Below are positions 53,667 through 62,504 of a stretch of DNA of 64,000 nt, piece by piece. The stretch is taken from positions 62,001-126,000 of the forward strand of contig CAMLJM010000002.1 of assembly GCA_946480475.1 (NCBI GenBank). The letters are read 5' to 3'. How positions within the stretch are numbered: position 1 is the first letter of the stretch; every line of letters begins with the position of its first letter. A program made the position numbers and the translations under genes. The stretch comes from an uncultured Alphaproteobacteria bacterium. GTDB taxonomy: Bacteria; Pseudomonadota; Alphaproteobacteria; Micavibrionales; Micavibrionaceae. Below the pieces are notes generated by a model. It saw only the letters and a list, made by a program, of their open reading frames with translations. It had not been told where the DNA came from and made no database searches.

Positions 53667-54686
53667 ATGAAGCTCCCATTCAAGCAAATAGAACCCTTCG
53701 TCAGAAGTCCTGACCCGAAGGCCCGTGTCGTTCTTGTCTATGGTCCTGACAGCGGCCTTATGAAAGAGCGCGCTGCTATCATCGGCAAAAGCATTGTACC
53801 TGATCTGAACGATCCTTTTAACGCTGTTACCCTTAGTGCTGACAAGTTGATAGAAGACCCCGCACGTCTCATGGATGAAGCCATGGCGATGTCGATGCTG
53901 GGCGGTGCGCGTCTTATCCGTATCGAAGATGCTGCCGATTCATTATCCCCTCTGTTAAAAGATTATCTGCAAAACCCCAGTGAACAAAACCTGGTGGTTA
54001 TTGAGGCGGGCGAGCTTGGTCCCAAATCCGCTTTACGATTGCTTGCTGAGAAGGCTGCGAACGCTGTAGCCCTGCCCTGTTATGTCGAAGATGAGCGCGA
54101 TCTTACAGCTATCATCAGGGATACACTGAGAGAAGCGCAGCTCTCGATCGAGCCTGATGCTATGGGCCTTCTGGCATCTGGTTTGGTTGGTGATCGCCTG
54201 CGCGCCCGTAACGAGCTTGATAAACTGATCATCTATAAGGGTGCTGAGAAATCGGCTGTTACGATTGATGATGTGCAGGAATGTATTGGCGGTGCGGGCG
54301 CCCAAACGCTCGATAAATTTGTTTACAGTGTTACGGGGTCGAAATCAGATGTGGCGCTCGAATCTTTTCAGATATTGGTACAAGAAGGCGTGCCGCTGAT
54401 TGTTATTCTGCGTTCATTGCAGAGCCACCTGCGACGTCTTCATTTCGTCAAGGCCCGTATTGAGCGTGGCGAGGTTCTTGAGATCGTGATGAAATCTTTG
54501 CAGCCCCCCGTCTTCTGGAAGCAAGAAGACATGTTCAAAAGCCAGATACGCAGCTGGTCCCTGCCCGGCTTAGCGCGCACGCTTCAAAAAATATCCGAGC
54601 TGGAGGCCAATTGTAAAAAGACGGGTGTTCCCGATACAACGCTAACGGCGCAGGCGTTACTATCCATCAGCAGGCGTGCTGCTTAA
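53667..54686 (+). CDS. holA: DNA polymerase III delta subunit
   Basis: 339 residues. Clamp-loader subunit that opens the beta ring. AAA+-like N-terminal region without a functional P-loop (VVLVYGPDSGLMKERA near residue 22), RLIRIEDAADSLSPLLKDYLQ near 93, and the C-terminal helical collar (TLDKFVYSVTGSKSDVALE, PLIVILRSLQSHLRRL, LEANCKKTGVPDTTLTAQALL). The usual delta length. Followed by a terminator. Confidence 0.93.
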   Translation: MKLPFKQIEPFVRSPDPKARVVLVYGPDSGLMKERAAIIGKSIVPDLNDPFNAVTLSADKLIEDPARLMDEAMAMSMLGGARLIRIEDAADSLSPLLKDYLQNPSEQNLVVIEAGELGPKSALRLLAEKAANAVALPCYVEDERDLTAIIRDTLREAQLSIEPDAMGLLASGLVGDRLRARNELDKLIIYKGAEKSAVTIDDVQECIGGAGAQTLDKFVYSVTGSKSDVALESFQILVQEGVPLIVILRSLQSHLRRLHFVKARIERGEVLEIVMKSLQPPVFWKQEDMFKSQIRSWSLPGLARTLQKISELEANCKKTGVPDTTLTAQALLSISRRAA

Positions 54687-54710
54687 ATCCGCTCAATAAG
54701 CTCTTAAATA

Positions 54711-54740
54711 AAAACCCCGACTTCACGCCGGGGTTTTCTT
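54711..54740. terminator. Intrinsic terminator between holA and the DUF3576 gene
   Basis: AAAACCCCG (54711-54719) and CGGGGTTTT (54729-54737) form a 9-bp stem with a 9-base loop, A/T flanked on both strands. It serves both convergent genes. Confidence 0.85.
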
Positions 54741-54760
54741 ATTGGATCATGTTCGCGCGA

Positions 54761-55330
54761 CTAATCGTCTTCACGATTCATCTGATCGACACGCATTTGA
54801 CGGGCGCGCGTCAGGATTGCTTCCTCCAACTGGCGCGCCGTTGTGTCCGTTGCTGTTGAATCGCGCCATGAACCGCCTTTCAGGTTCTGGCGGAATACCT
54901 TGACTGATACACCGTCAGAGCGCAGTTGCTTGTCCAGAATAAAGACATTCAGCTTAAAGCGTTCGTTCGGTGTTTCGGGCGGTGAATACCAGTCTGTAAT
55001 AATCGTGCCGCCAAACGGATCGGCGCTTGCCAATGGCATAAAGGAAATTGTGTCGAGAGAGGCGCGCCATAGATAACTGTTCACGCCAATGCCTGATCCG
55101 GAATCATCTTCCTTGCGGCCCATATTCAGAAGGCCGCCACTACCGAAGATGCTGGGTTCTTCTTCGTAAATATCATTTTCATTCGCTTGGGCTGAGCGTT
55201 GTGCGCCTGTGGGGTATTTGGCTTCCCCTTGCGGCAGCCCGCTGCAAGATGTCAGATAAAAGCAGGTCATAAGCAGGACAAAAGCCCAGAAAAGTCTTTC
55301 GCAGTTATGGTAGAGGGCGCTGCCGTTCAT
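54761..55330 (-). CDS. DUF3576 lipoprotein
   Basis: 189 residues from ATG 55330 (GGAG upstream). Lipoprotein signal with lipobox-like LTSC near residue 29. The DUF3576 core is clear: YLWRASLDTISFMPLASADPFGG, IITDWYSPPETPNERFKLNVFILDKQLRSDGVSVKVFRQ. The family is alphaproteobacterial and commonly sits near lptE/holA. Envelope protein of unknown role. Confidence 0.87.
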   Translation of the reverse strand: MNGSALYHNCERLFWAFVLLMTCFYLTSCSGLPQGEAKYPTGAQRSAQANENDIYEEEPSIFGSGGLLNMGRKEDDSGSGIGVNSYLWRASLDTISFMPLASADPFGGTIITDWYSPPETPNERFKLNVFILDKQLRSDGVSVKVFRQNLKGGSWRDSTATDTTARQLEEAILTRARQMRVDQMNREDD

Positions 55331-55737
55331 CAATCAAACTCCATACATATATAAGAGATGGGCCTTAGATAGCACAGGGGCTATGGCGTCTCAAGGTCGG
55401 CAGGCAGCTAGTTTACGGTCACTCCCCTGTTTTTCGTCAGTGACTCATTAAAGTGACATTATTTCGATAATATTCGAATCGCCCTGTGCCGATAATAAAT
55501 GGCGGATTTCTGCGCGTTAAAGCAAATCACCCAACTGTTTTACCATAATATATCGTTGCAAATCTGCAACGCCTGGAAGGAAAATGTGACGTTTTTGCAT
55601 CGAAGCGCTTGAGATCGAGGGGTGATGATGTCAAACATAGCCCTGTCATTCCTCACAAGGGGGTGATTCTCTCTGGGTTCACCCGAACCTTTGTTCAACT
55701 AAACTCGATCAATCCACTGGATTGGAAGGAAATTGAA
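55331..55737 (+). other. Porin upstream region
   Basis: About 400 bases without a supported gene. It contains a perfect inverted repeat GTTGCA-AATC-TGCAAC (55555-55570). A few bases later a ribosome-binding-like GGAAGGAAA stands before ATGTGA, a start followed directly by a stop (55584). Either could regulate the porin mRNA. I found no clean -35/-10 pair. Confidence 0.4.
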
Positions 55738-56838
55738 ATGAAAAAACTGCTTAGCACAGCCGCACTGGCTGGCCTCCTCGCAGTAGCTGCTGCCCCAGCT
55801 ATGGCGCAAGGCGATCAAAGCGCTCTGAAACTGGACCTCGGTGGTTACTTCCGTGGTTACGTTACATACTCTTCTCAGGATACAGTTGCTGGTAGCGACG
55901 AGCGTCATATCGACATTCTCCGCGATACAGAAGTTCACTTCACAGGCGAAACAACACTGGACAATGGTCTGACCGTTGGTTTCCACGCTGAAGCTGAAGC
56001 TGACCAAGGCGATGGCTTTGATGTTGATGAGTCCTACATGTATGTTTCCGGCTCCTGGGGTCGTGTAAACTTCGGTGCAGAAGATGGCGCTGCCTACCTG
56101 CTCCAAGTTGCCGCTCCTTCAGCTGATAGCAACATCGACGGCATCCGCCAATACATCCAGCCTGTAAACTATGATATCGCACCTGCTGCTTTCGCAGTCG
56201 CTGGCGATGTACAGTTTGACTACGCTCAGGACGTATCTGAATCTGCTGACAAAATTACTTACCTGTCACCAGTATTCAACGGCTTCCAGGCTGGCGTTTC
56301 CTACACCCCGGAACTTCGTGATGCTTCTCGTGACCTCGAAGGTGTTGACGTAGACGATGTAGCTGATGATTTCGGTTCCGTATGGGATCTGGCTGCTCGT
56401 TACGAAGGTCAGTTCGACCAATTCGGTCTGACACTGGGCGGTGGTTATACACACGCTGAGCTGGAAGAAGATGGCGGCACAGGTCTTGATGACCGTGATG
56501 CTTGGAACCTCGGCGCCGCTGCTACATTCGGTGGCTTCGGTCTGGGTGTTGTGTACACAGAAGACAACAATGGCGCTGATGACGACCTCGAGTCAGACAT
56601 CATCGTTGTTGGTGCTGATTACACAACTGGCCCATGGAAACTGGGTGCTTCCTGGTACAATGCTGACCAAGAACAAGTTGGCGATGACCTGGAAACAGAT
56701 CGTTTCTCCGGTGGTGTTACATACACATACGGCCCAGGCATGACCTTCCGTGGTTCCGTACACTACATCGATCATGAAGAAGGTGCTGCCGATATGGACG
56801 CAACCAGCTTCCTGCTCGGTACACAAGTTAACTTCTAA
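55738..56838 (+). CDS. Outer-membrane porin
   Basis: 366 residues from ATG 55738 (AAGGAAA upstream); the frame is open to 55609 without a start signal. A signal peptide ends PAMAQ. The mature protein shows alternating beta-strand pattern, many Gly/Asp/Tyr residues, RGYVTYSS and HFTGETTLDNGLTVGFHAEAE as in trimeric 16-strand porins, an acidic constriction-loop-like insert (EDGAAYLLQVAAPSADSN), and a terminal Phe (GTQVNF). Codon use is strongly biased, as in highly expressed genes. General diffusion of small solutes is expected. A strong terminator follows. Confidence 0.9.
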   Translation: MKKLLSTAALAGLLAVAAAPAMAQGDQSALKLDLGGYFRGYVTYSSQDTVAGSDERHIDILRDTEVHFTGETTLDNGLTVGFHAEAEADQGDGFDVDESYMYVSGSWGRVNFGAEDGAAYLLQVAAPSADSNIDGIRQYIQPVNYDIAPAAFAVAGDVQFDYAQDVSESADKITYLSPVFNGFQAGVSYTPELRDASRDLEGVDVDDVADDFGSVWDLAARYEGQFDQFGLTLGGGYTHAELEEDGGTGLDDRDAWNLGAAATFGGFGLGVVYTEDNNGADDDLESDIIVVGADYTTGPWKLGASWYNADQEQVGDDLETDRFSGGVTYTYGPGMTFRGSVHYIDHEEGAADMDATSFLLGTQVNF

Positions 56839-56865
56839 TCTTCGGATAGAAGTCTGAATTCGGAA

Positions 56866-56896
56866 GAGGGGGGAGAAATCCTCCCTCTTTCTTTTT
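56866..56896 (+). terminator. Intrinsic terminator after the porin gene
   Basis: GAGGGGGG (56866-56873) pairs with CCTCCCTC (56880-56887) through eight pairs including one G-U, loop AGAAAT, followed by TTTCTTTTT. yggS begins 27 bases later. Confidence 0.85.
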
Positions 56897-56923
56897 GTCT
56901 GCAAAATAGGCACATTCGGCAAT

Positions 56924-57589
56924 ATGAACGATGTATCTCAAAATATAAGCGCTGTTCGTCATGTGATTTCCAGGGTTTGTGGAGAGTGCGGCAGGGATGT
57001 TTCTCAGGTAACGCTTGTTGCTGTCAGTAAGATGCAGCCCGCTGACAAAATTCATGAGGCTTTGAGGGCGGGCCAACGCGTTTTTGGTGAAAACCGTGTA
57101 CAGGAGGCCCGAGAGCGTTGGGGAGAACTCAAGAAAGAATATCCTGATATCACCTTGCACCTTATCGGACCCTTGCAAACGAATAAGGCCAGGGATGCTG
57201 TAGCGTTATTCGATGTCATCGAAACGATCGACCGCCCAGAGATTGCCCGGGCTGTGTCTAAAGAGATGAAAAAGCAGAACCGGGTTCTGCCCTGCTTCGT
57301 TCAGGTCAATACGGGTGCTGAAGAGCAAAAGGCAGGCGTATTGCCGCAGGATCTGGATTCAATCATACAGATATGCCGTGAAGAAGATTTATCGATTAAG
57401 GGCCTGATGTGCATTCCGCCGGTTGATGAACCACCCGCGCTTCACTTTGCATTCCTGCGTAAGCTGGCGCAGGAGCATGGCCTTTCAGACCTTAGCATGG
57501 GCATGAGTGCTGATTATGAAAGAGCTGTTGCTCTGGGCGCCACATATATCCGCGTGGGTACGGGCATTTTTGGTGAACGTAACGTCTAA
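56924..57589 (+). CDS. yggS: YggS/PROSC-family PLP homeostasis protein
   Basis: 221 residues. Single-domain PLP-binding TIM barrel; K36 in LVAVSKMQP binds the cofactor. Other blocks: GENRVQEA, HLIGPLQTNK, VNTGAEEQKAG, GLMCIPP, LSMGMSADYERAV and the end YIRVGTGIFGER. It regulates intracellular PLP and amino acid balance without known catalysis. It shares a 4-base stop overlap (CTAA) with the convergent gene. Confidence 0.95.
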   Translation: MNDVSQNISAVRHVISRVCGECGRDVSQVTLVAVSKMQPADKIHEALRAGQRVFGENRVQEARERWGELKKEYPDITLHLIGPLQTNKARDAVALFDVIETIDRPEIARAVSKEMKKQNRVLPCFVQVNTGAEEQKAGVLPQDLDSIIQICREEDLSIKGLMCIPPVDEPPALHFAFLRKLAQEHGLSDLSMGMSADYERAVALGATYIRVGTGIFGERNV

Positions 57590-58428
57590 TTGGATGGCGC
57601 CAGAGGACTGAGTTTCAGTTCTGTCATTGCTTCAATTTGTTGGTTGCGGATATCGGCGAGGCTCACGCTTACAGGATCTGCCAGAGGGGCGCGGGGCAGG
57701 GGAGATAGTGATACATTTGATTTTCTGCGCACCATAGTGCCGGCCATACGATCATCATCAAAGATGTAACGTTCGTATTCAATAACTTCAGGCGGTGGCT
57801 CCTGAATATGGGCGGGTTGCTGAAGGCCTAAGGCCATTTGCGGCAACGTTTCACTTTCAATATCGTTAAATGCAAGCTGTGCTGCCTGGTCCAGTTGTTC
57901 TTCTGGCGAAAGGCTGCCCGGTTTCGCTTGTGGCAGGTCGCCTTTGGTTACAAAGGCGACGACATTACCAGCAACGTCCTTACCTGTTTCTTCCTCGATA
58001 ATGACGTTGGCGATACCGGACGCAGCACCGGCAAATCCGCCAAAAACAGCGCCGCCAATAATCCGGCCGGAAGGTTTGATCGTATCGCCTGTCACGCTTT
58101 CATAAATTGTACTGACCAAGGGAATGTGATGCAGCGGGTTGACGATATCGATCAGGTCGCCAAAACTAAATTCTTCTTGATCGACTTTATCGGTGGCGGC
58201 AGGAAGTGCGCCTCCTGTTTCTGATCCTGCGTCAGCGTAGTTCAGTGCCGTATCAAAACGGGTTTCTGCGCTCACGCGTGCGTTATCCCTTATAGGGCTT
58301 TCCCATACAGGAATGCTTCCGGCCATGCGGTCATCAGGATCGCGGCGCATATGCAAACGCGGGTGCTGACCAGAATCAATGGCCGCATTGTACGCCGGAT
58401 AAGCGTTCTGAGTGGTTGAATCAATCAT
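57586..58428 (-). CDS. Unrecognised protein with glycine-zipper-like segment
   Basis: 280 residues. Hydrophilic N-terminal half, then FGDLIDIVNPLHHIPLVSTIYE and a glycine-rich hydrophobic segment GRIIGGAVFGGFAGAASGIANVI (residues about 125-147) of glycine-zipper character. The motif DDRMAG occurs twice (residues about 32 and 226), each followed by S or T, flanking the hydrophobic centre. No signal peptide. No family recognised; a membrane-associated role is inference. Confidence 0.6.
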   Translation of the reverse strand: MIDSTTQNAYPAYNAAIDSGQHPRLHMRRDPDDRMAGSIPVWESPIRDNARVSAETRFDTALNYADAGSETGGALPAATDKVDQEEFSFGDLIDIVNPLHHIPLVSTIYESVTGDTIKPSGRIIGGAVFGGFAGAASGIANVIIEEETGKDVAGNVVAFVTKGDLPQAKPGSLSPEEQLDQAAQLAFNDIESETLPQMALGLQQPAHIQEPPPEVIEYERYIFDDDRMAGTMVRRKSNVSLSPLPRAPLADPVSVSLADIRNQQIEAMTELKLSPLAPSN

Positions 58429-58576
58429 TGAATGAACCTCAAAAGGGAGATTCGCAAAGCCTGTGCCAATAAAAGACCATATATATCAATGGATTAACTT
58501 GTTTGAGATTGATGCAAAACTATAAGAAAGCCCTTTTTTACCTGCTTACCCGGTAAAATTGTCATAGAATGTTTAA

Positions 58577-59083
58577 ATGACAGAATCTAAATCCATAGCT
58601 CTCTTTATGGTGCAGGGTGATCCCCTGGCGCAACGAGTTATTACCCAGGCGGCCTTAGGGCAGGGGCTTCATGTTGTTTTTGTGTCATCTTCTGATGCGG
58701 CGCAGATTACTATTTCCGGGCCCGTCAGGCTGGGTTCGTTATTGCGCAGAATAAACGAGCGCCAGAATCAGGGCCGTCAGGTTGCCCTGTCTTTAGGCCG
58801 CTTTATCTTTGATCCTGCCGATACGCTTCTTATTCCCGTCGACGAAGGCGAAGATGTCATGCTGACGGAAAAAGAGGCTGCTATCCTGTCATGTCTGGCC
58901 GCAGAGGCTGGCGCCGTCGTTTCGCGGCGCGATTTGCTGACAAAGGTGTGGGGTTACGTTGATGGCGTCGAGACACATACGCTTGAGACGCATATATATC
59001 GTCTGCGGCAGAAGCTGGAGATTGATCCTGCAAAGCCTGAGATTCTTCTGACGCAGGAACAAGGATATAGCTTGAAATTCTAA
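58577..59083 (+). CDS. Winged-helix response-regulator-like protein without intact receiver
   Basis: 168 residues. The C-terminal half is an OmpR/PhoB-type winged helix (LTEKEAAILSCLAAEAGAVVSRRDLLTKVWGY, HTLETHIYRLRQKLE, GYSLKF). The N-terminal 80 residues keep only part of a receiver-like fold (VQGDPLAQRVITQAALGQGLHVVFVSS) and lack a clear phospho-acceptor aspartate. There is no partner kinase nearby. It probably binds DNA independently of phosphorylation. It shares a CTAA stop overlap with the next gene. Confidence 0.8.
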   Translation: MTESKSIALFMVQGDPLAQRVITQAALGQGLHVVFVSSSDAAQITISGPVRLGSLLRRINERQNQGRQVALSLGRFIFDPADTLLIPVDEGEDVMLTEKEAAILSCLAAEAGAVVSRRDLLTKVWGYVDGVETHTLETHIYRLRQKLEIDPAKPEILLTQEQGYSLKF

Positions 59084-59625
59084 GTTACTTGCGAGAGCTG
59101 CCATTCGGTCGCCCGTGTCAGGCTTTCGAGAAAGCTGCCTTCTTTCCGGATATGTAATGATGTAATGCCATTCTGCTGCAAAAGATCGAGATTATTTAAC
59201 AATTGATATATGGCACGATTCTCATCTTGGGATAAGGCGGGCTGCGACGTCGATGTTTTTACGACTGGTACAGGCGGCGCGGCAGACTGTTCGGATGCAT
59301 GGCGTGCTGTATTCTGATAAGCATTGGCAGCTGTATGGGCGCGCTGTTGCTGTGTTGTGAGTGGCGTCTGTTCGGTCACCGTTGTGGCTGTTGTCTGTAG
59401 TAGGGGCGATTCAGGAGCTATGAGGGATGAAAGAAACTGCCTGAGAGCGCTGATCGACACAACTGTGTCGTCTTCCCATTCCGGCTTCTTTTTACTCTCT
59501 TCTTCTTCATTTTTTTTGCGGCGTTGATCGTCACGTGGTTCTTCACGTCTTATGCCCATCCAGGTGTCGGCGCTTTCTGTCTGCCTGAATGTGGTGCGAA
59601 ATATATTATCCAGACGCGAGTCCAT
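59080..59625 (-). CDS. Unrecognised hydrophilic protein
   Basis: 181 residues. A strongly charged Arg/Lys/Glu stretch at about 25-50, a Thr/Gln/Ala-rich middle, and a helical C-terminus (DENRAIYQLLNNLDLLQQNGITSLHIRKEGSFLES type). Largely disordered by appearance. No signal peptide or known domain. It follows the exported-protein gene at 59656 by 30 bases. Confidence 0.5.
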   Translation of the reverse strand: MDSRLDNIFRTTFRQTESADTWMGIRREEPRDDQRRKKNEEEESKKKPEWEDDTVVSISALRQFLSSLIAPESPLLQTTATTVTEQTPLTTQQQRAHTAANAYQNTARHASEQSAAPPVPVVKTSTSQPALSQDENRAIYQLLNNLDLLQQNGITSLHIRKEGSFLESLTRATEWQLSQVT

Positions 59626-59655
59626 GACTGCATGTCCTGTGAAATTAAATAAAAA

Positions 59656-60414
59656 TCAGTCTTTATAAAGATTGTAAATGTCGCGTGATTGTTTTGTGCT
59701 TACACGGGAATCAATATCTTTGTACCATGCCATGGTTTTACCGTCTTCCGACCATATTTCCAGACTTACAACATCTGCCATTAACATCCAGAGTTCATAC
59801 CCATTCAGAACAAATGGCCTTTTGGTGTCGGCAGCCGTTGGCAGCAAGGTCAGGCTGATAATGCCTTCGGCATGCCCTATCAGTTTCTGGTCCTCGGTTT
59901 GTTTTTTAAAATTGATGAATTCTTCCTCTGACAAGCGCAGTTCCAGATGATCCTCGATGTTTTCGGGAATCAGCCCTATCCACATATCAGCTACATGCAG
60001 TGGGAACAGCTTGTCGGGCTGATCCACCATCTCCAGGTTAACGATGGCGGCTCCTTGTTCAGCTAACATTCGTTTTGCCATAGTTAGTGACGGGGTGCGG
60101 AACGACACGCGTGTTTTCACCGTGATCGGATTATCTTCAATCACAAAGTTATTAAAGGCATTCTGCAGGTTTTCCGGCTCTATTCGGAGCATGGCGCTAC
60201 GTTCCCGGGGGGTCGCCTGCATATATGCTGGCGACTTAGCGACCCAAAATTTAAAGTCTGGAGCCACTTTGGCGTATTTGAAGAAGGCAAATCCCGCCAG
60301 ATATTCGGGTGGGAGGTCATTGCTTGCGCGCGCGCTTGTGGGTGTGCAAATGGTCAGGGTAATGATTAGACACAAAGATACGGCAAGCTTGATCACCGAT
60401 ATAAGTTTATTCAT
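59656..60414 (-). CDS. Exported protein of unknown function
   Basis: 252 residues from ATG 60414, with AAGGG nine bases before; an open frame reaches 60453. A signal peptide ends near TSARAS. The mature protein is mixed alpha/beta with DLPPEYLAGFAFFKYAKVAPDF at its start. No cysteine-rich or enzyme motif recognised. It probably leads the transcript with the 59080 gene. Confidence 0.6.
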   Translation of the reverse strand: MNKLISVIKLAVSLCLIITLTICTPTSARASNDLPPEYLAGFAFFKYAKVAPDFKFWVAKSPAYMQATPRERSAMLRIEPENLQNAFNNFVIEDNPITVKTRVSFRTPSLTMAKRMLAEQGAAIVNLEMVDQPDKLFPLHVADMWIGLIPENIEDHLELRLSEEEFINFKKQTEDQKLIGHAEGIISLTLLPTAADTKRPFVLNGYELWMLMADVVSLEIWSEDGKTMAWYKDIDSRVSTKQSRDIYNLYKD

Positions 60415-60525
60415 GCAGATTACCCTTAGTGTATGGCTTGCCAGCTCATTCAATACAATTATTATAATACAAATTAATTTACAGACTGTGTATGTGCAGA
60501 TAAAGCGAAATTCAGTGTTAACCCC

Positions 60526-61086
60526 ATGAATCCCATAGATATTCTTGATGACTATCCTAAAGAGCGCGGGCCGGGGGAGGGGGACGATTTATGGGATCAT
60601 GTAACACGTGATGTAAAACCGTTACGGGTTTCTTCCCGTACTGTAGCGCCTTCTGCATCTCCCCATATTAAGAAAACTGCCCGGGGGCCTGATGAACCTA
60701 CTGCTCCTGTTGCTGTTGTTCGAGAAAGATTGCCAGGTGACCGTGAAGTTGATAGCCGTACGGGAAGAAAGCTTAAGCGAGGTCAGTACCCGATAGATAT
60801 CACACTTGATCTGCATGGTCTGACACAGGAAGCAGCACACAAGAAGTTGCGCGAGACTATCCGGCGCGCCTATGGCCGGAATTTGCGTTGTGTGCTCATT
60901 ATTACCGGTAAAGGCCGTAGTGCTGAGGGTATTAGTACGGGCGTTCTCAAACGGCAGGTTCCGCAGTGGCTTGCTGAGCACGATCTTTCCGATATCGTCC
61001 TGCGTGTTGAGCCAGCGCAAGCTGAGCATGGGGGTGGTGGTGCCTTGTACGTATTACTGCGCCGCAAGCGTACGATCAGTAATTAG
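60526..61086 (+). CDS. Smr-domain protein
   Basis: 186 residues. A disordered N-terminal 85 residues precede a stand-alone C-terminal Smr domain: LDLHGLTQEAAHKKL (DLHG at 95-98), RCVLIITGKG (TGKG at 127-130), and RVEPAQAEHGGGGALYVLLRRKR. Small Smr proteins are related to MutS2 tails and nick DNA or cleave RNA in known cases. In alphaproteobacteria this gene is often next to mltA; here it is far from it. It overlaps the convergent stop by 4 bases. Confidence 0.88.
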   Translation: MNPIDILDDYPKERGPGEGDDLWDHVTRDVKPLRVSSRTVAPSASPHIKKTARGPDEPTAPVAVVRERLPGDREVDSRTGRKLKRGQYPIDITLDLHGLTQEAAHKKLRETIRRAYGRNLRCVLIITGKGRSAEGISTGVLKRQVPQWLAEHDLSDIVLRVEPAQAEHGGGGALYVLLRRKRTISN

Positions 61087-62504
61087 TGAATCTTAACAAG
61101 GGTGTCGCGGGTGCGGATCAGGCTTCTGCCATCGGCTTCTGTACGTGTGAGCGTAATAACGCCCGTATACTCGCCAGCCGGAATCAGTGTCTCCCCGAAG
61201 TTTTTTCCTATGTAGTATAGCTGGCGTGCTCTGGTTTTTTCCTGTGCGATATCACGGCGTGTAACCACCTGACTGTCCGGCCCTATGATTTCCAGTTCGA
61301 TTTTATCACCGGCGGCCACACCATAAATCATCGCCCAGAATGTCAGGATAGGACTATCTTCGCGGCGCAAGTAGGAAGGTGCTGTCGCGTCAATACGCAA
61401 GGCGTCCAGATCGGGCACGCCGGTTTTAAAACCCGCGGCGTAAAGTGATACTGGCTCATATGGCAAAGGTGGATTCCAGAAAGGAGTCTGCTCCGTCTTG
61501 CAGGCTGTGTTCATAATATGCCCGCTAAAGGGATCATAAATCTTACCATCCTTCATGATGGTAAAATGCAGATGGGGAAATTCAGCGACACCGGAGTGTC
61601 CGACAAGTCCCAGGGGTGTGCCTGCTTTGACAGTTTGCCCTTCCTTGACCTTGAAAGATCCGTTTTTCATGTGGCAGTAAAGTGTTTGCCAGCCACTGGC
61701 GTGTTCCAGCACGATACCGTTCCCGCAACCTTTCTTTTCCCTGAGCAAGGTTTCTATTTCTTCCTTATCAGGCATAAGGTCTGCGGCGCCTTCACGGGTG
61801 CGTAACACTTTCCCATCTGCGGCAGCCAGAACAGCAACGCCGGTTTCCATGGCAACAAGGTCGCGGATACCGAAATCACTGCCGTCGTGGCCTTCATAAG
61901 TGAGAGGCCCGCAATTATAATCGCGTGCTACATCAGGTGCGGCATCGTTGTCCGGGTAATTCACGAGCCAGCAAGTCTTGCCGATTTCACAGGCAACAGG
62001 CATTTGCAGTTTGGGGGCGTCCTGGGCCCAGGCTGGCAATGGCAATAATAACAGTAAAGCGAATATCAGTTTCATGATGATACAAGCGCTGCCATCACCA
62101 TAAAAGTTTTCTTCCCGGCCTATGTCTTTGAAATGCAAGCTACGATAGAAATCGTAGAGATGTTTATCGCCTTCCGGCGTCTCCAGCGATACAGCGGGAA
62201 TATTGCGGTTTTTTGCAAACTCAAGCGCGGCTTTTACAAGATCCTTGCCAATACCCATGCCGCGAAAATCTGGCAGTACGGCCACGGAATCAATACTGAG
62301 GCTGGTCTGGTTATCCATGATCTCTGCCAACAAATGGCCTACAACGCCTTTTTTTGTGTCTTCATACACAAGTATAATTTGCGCAGGGGAGAGCATCAGT
62401 TCATAGAACGTTTCTTCATCTATGGGATAGCGCTCTTTCTGGAAGCTCGCCATTTCTATACGCGCCAGCAGCGGTATGTCATCCATAGTGGCTTTGCGGA
62501 TCAT
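61083..62504 (-). CDS. GNAT acetyltransferase fused to exported M23 peptidase
   Basis: 473 residues in one open frame. Residues 1-143 are a RimI-like GNAT (SLSIDSVAVLPDFRGMGIGKDLV, acetyl-CoA loop R/Q-x-x-G-x-G/A as RGMGIGK; HLYDFYRSLHF). Residues 144-161 read MKLIFALLLLLPLPAWAQ, a perfect signal peptide. Then comes an M23 peptidase with the full set: H206, D210, H278, H311, H313 (HLHF). A GNAT is cytosolic and an M23 enzyme periplasmic, so the internal ATG at 62075 may be the true start of a second protein, or the stop codon between two genes has been lost. ATG 62504 overlaps the ATP-grasp stop by 4 bases. Confidence 0.75.
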   Translation of the reverse strand: MIRKATMDDIPLLARIEMASFQKERYPIDEETFYELMLSPAQIILVYEDTKKGVVGHLLAEIMDNQTSLSIDSVAVLPDFRGMGIGKDLVKAALEFAKNRNIPAVSLETPEGDKHLYDFYRSLHFKDIGREENFYGDGSACIIMKLIFALLLLLPLPAWAQDAPKLQMPVACEIGKTCWLVNYPDNDAAPDVARDYNCGPLTYEGHDGSDFGIRDLVAMETGVAVLAAADGKVLRTREGAADLMPDKEEIETLLREKKGCGNGIVLEHASGWQTLYCHMKNGSFKVKEGQTVKAGTPLGLVGHSGVAEFPHLHFTIMKDGKIYDPFSGHIMNTACKTEQTPFWNPPLPYEPVSLYAAGFKTGVPDLDALRIDATAPSYLRREDSPILTFWAMIYGVAAGDKIELEIIGPDSQVVTRRDIAQEKTRARQLYYIGKNFGETLIPAGEYTGVITLTRTEADGRSLIRTRDTLVKIH

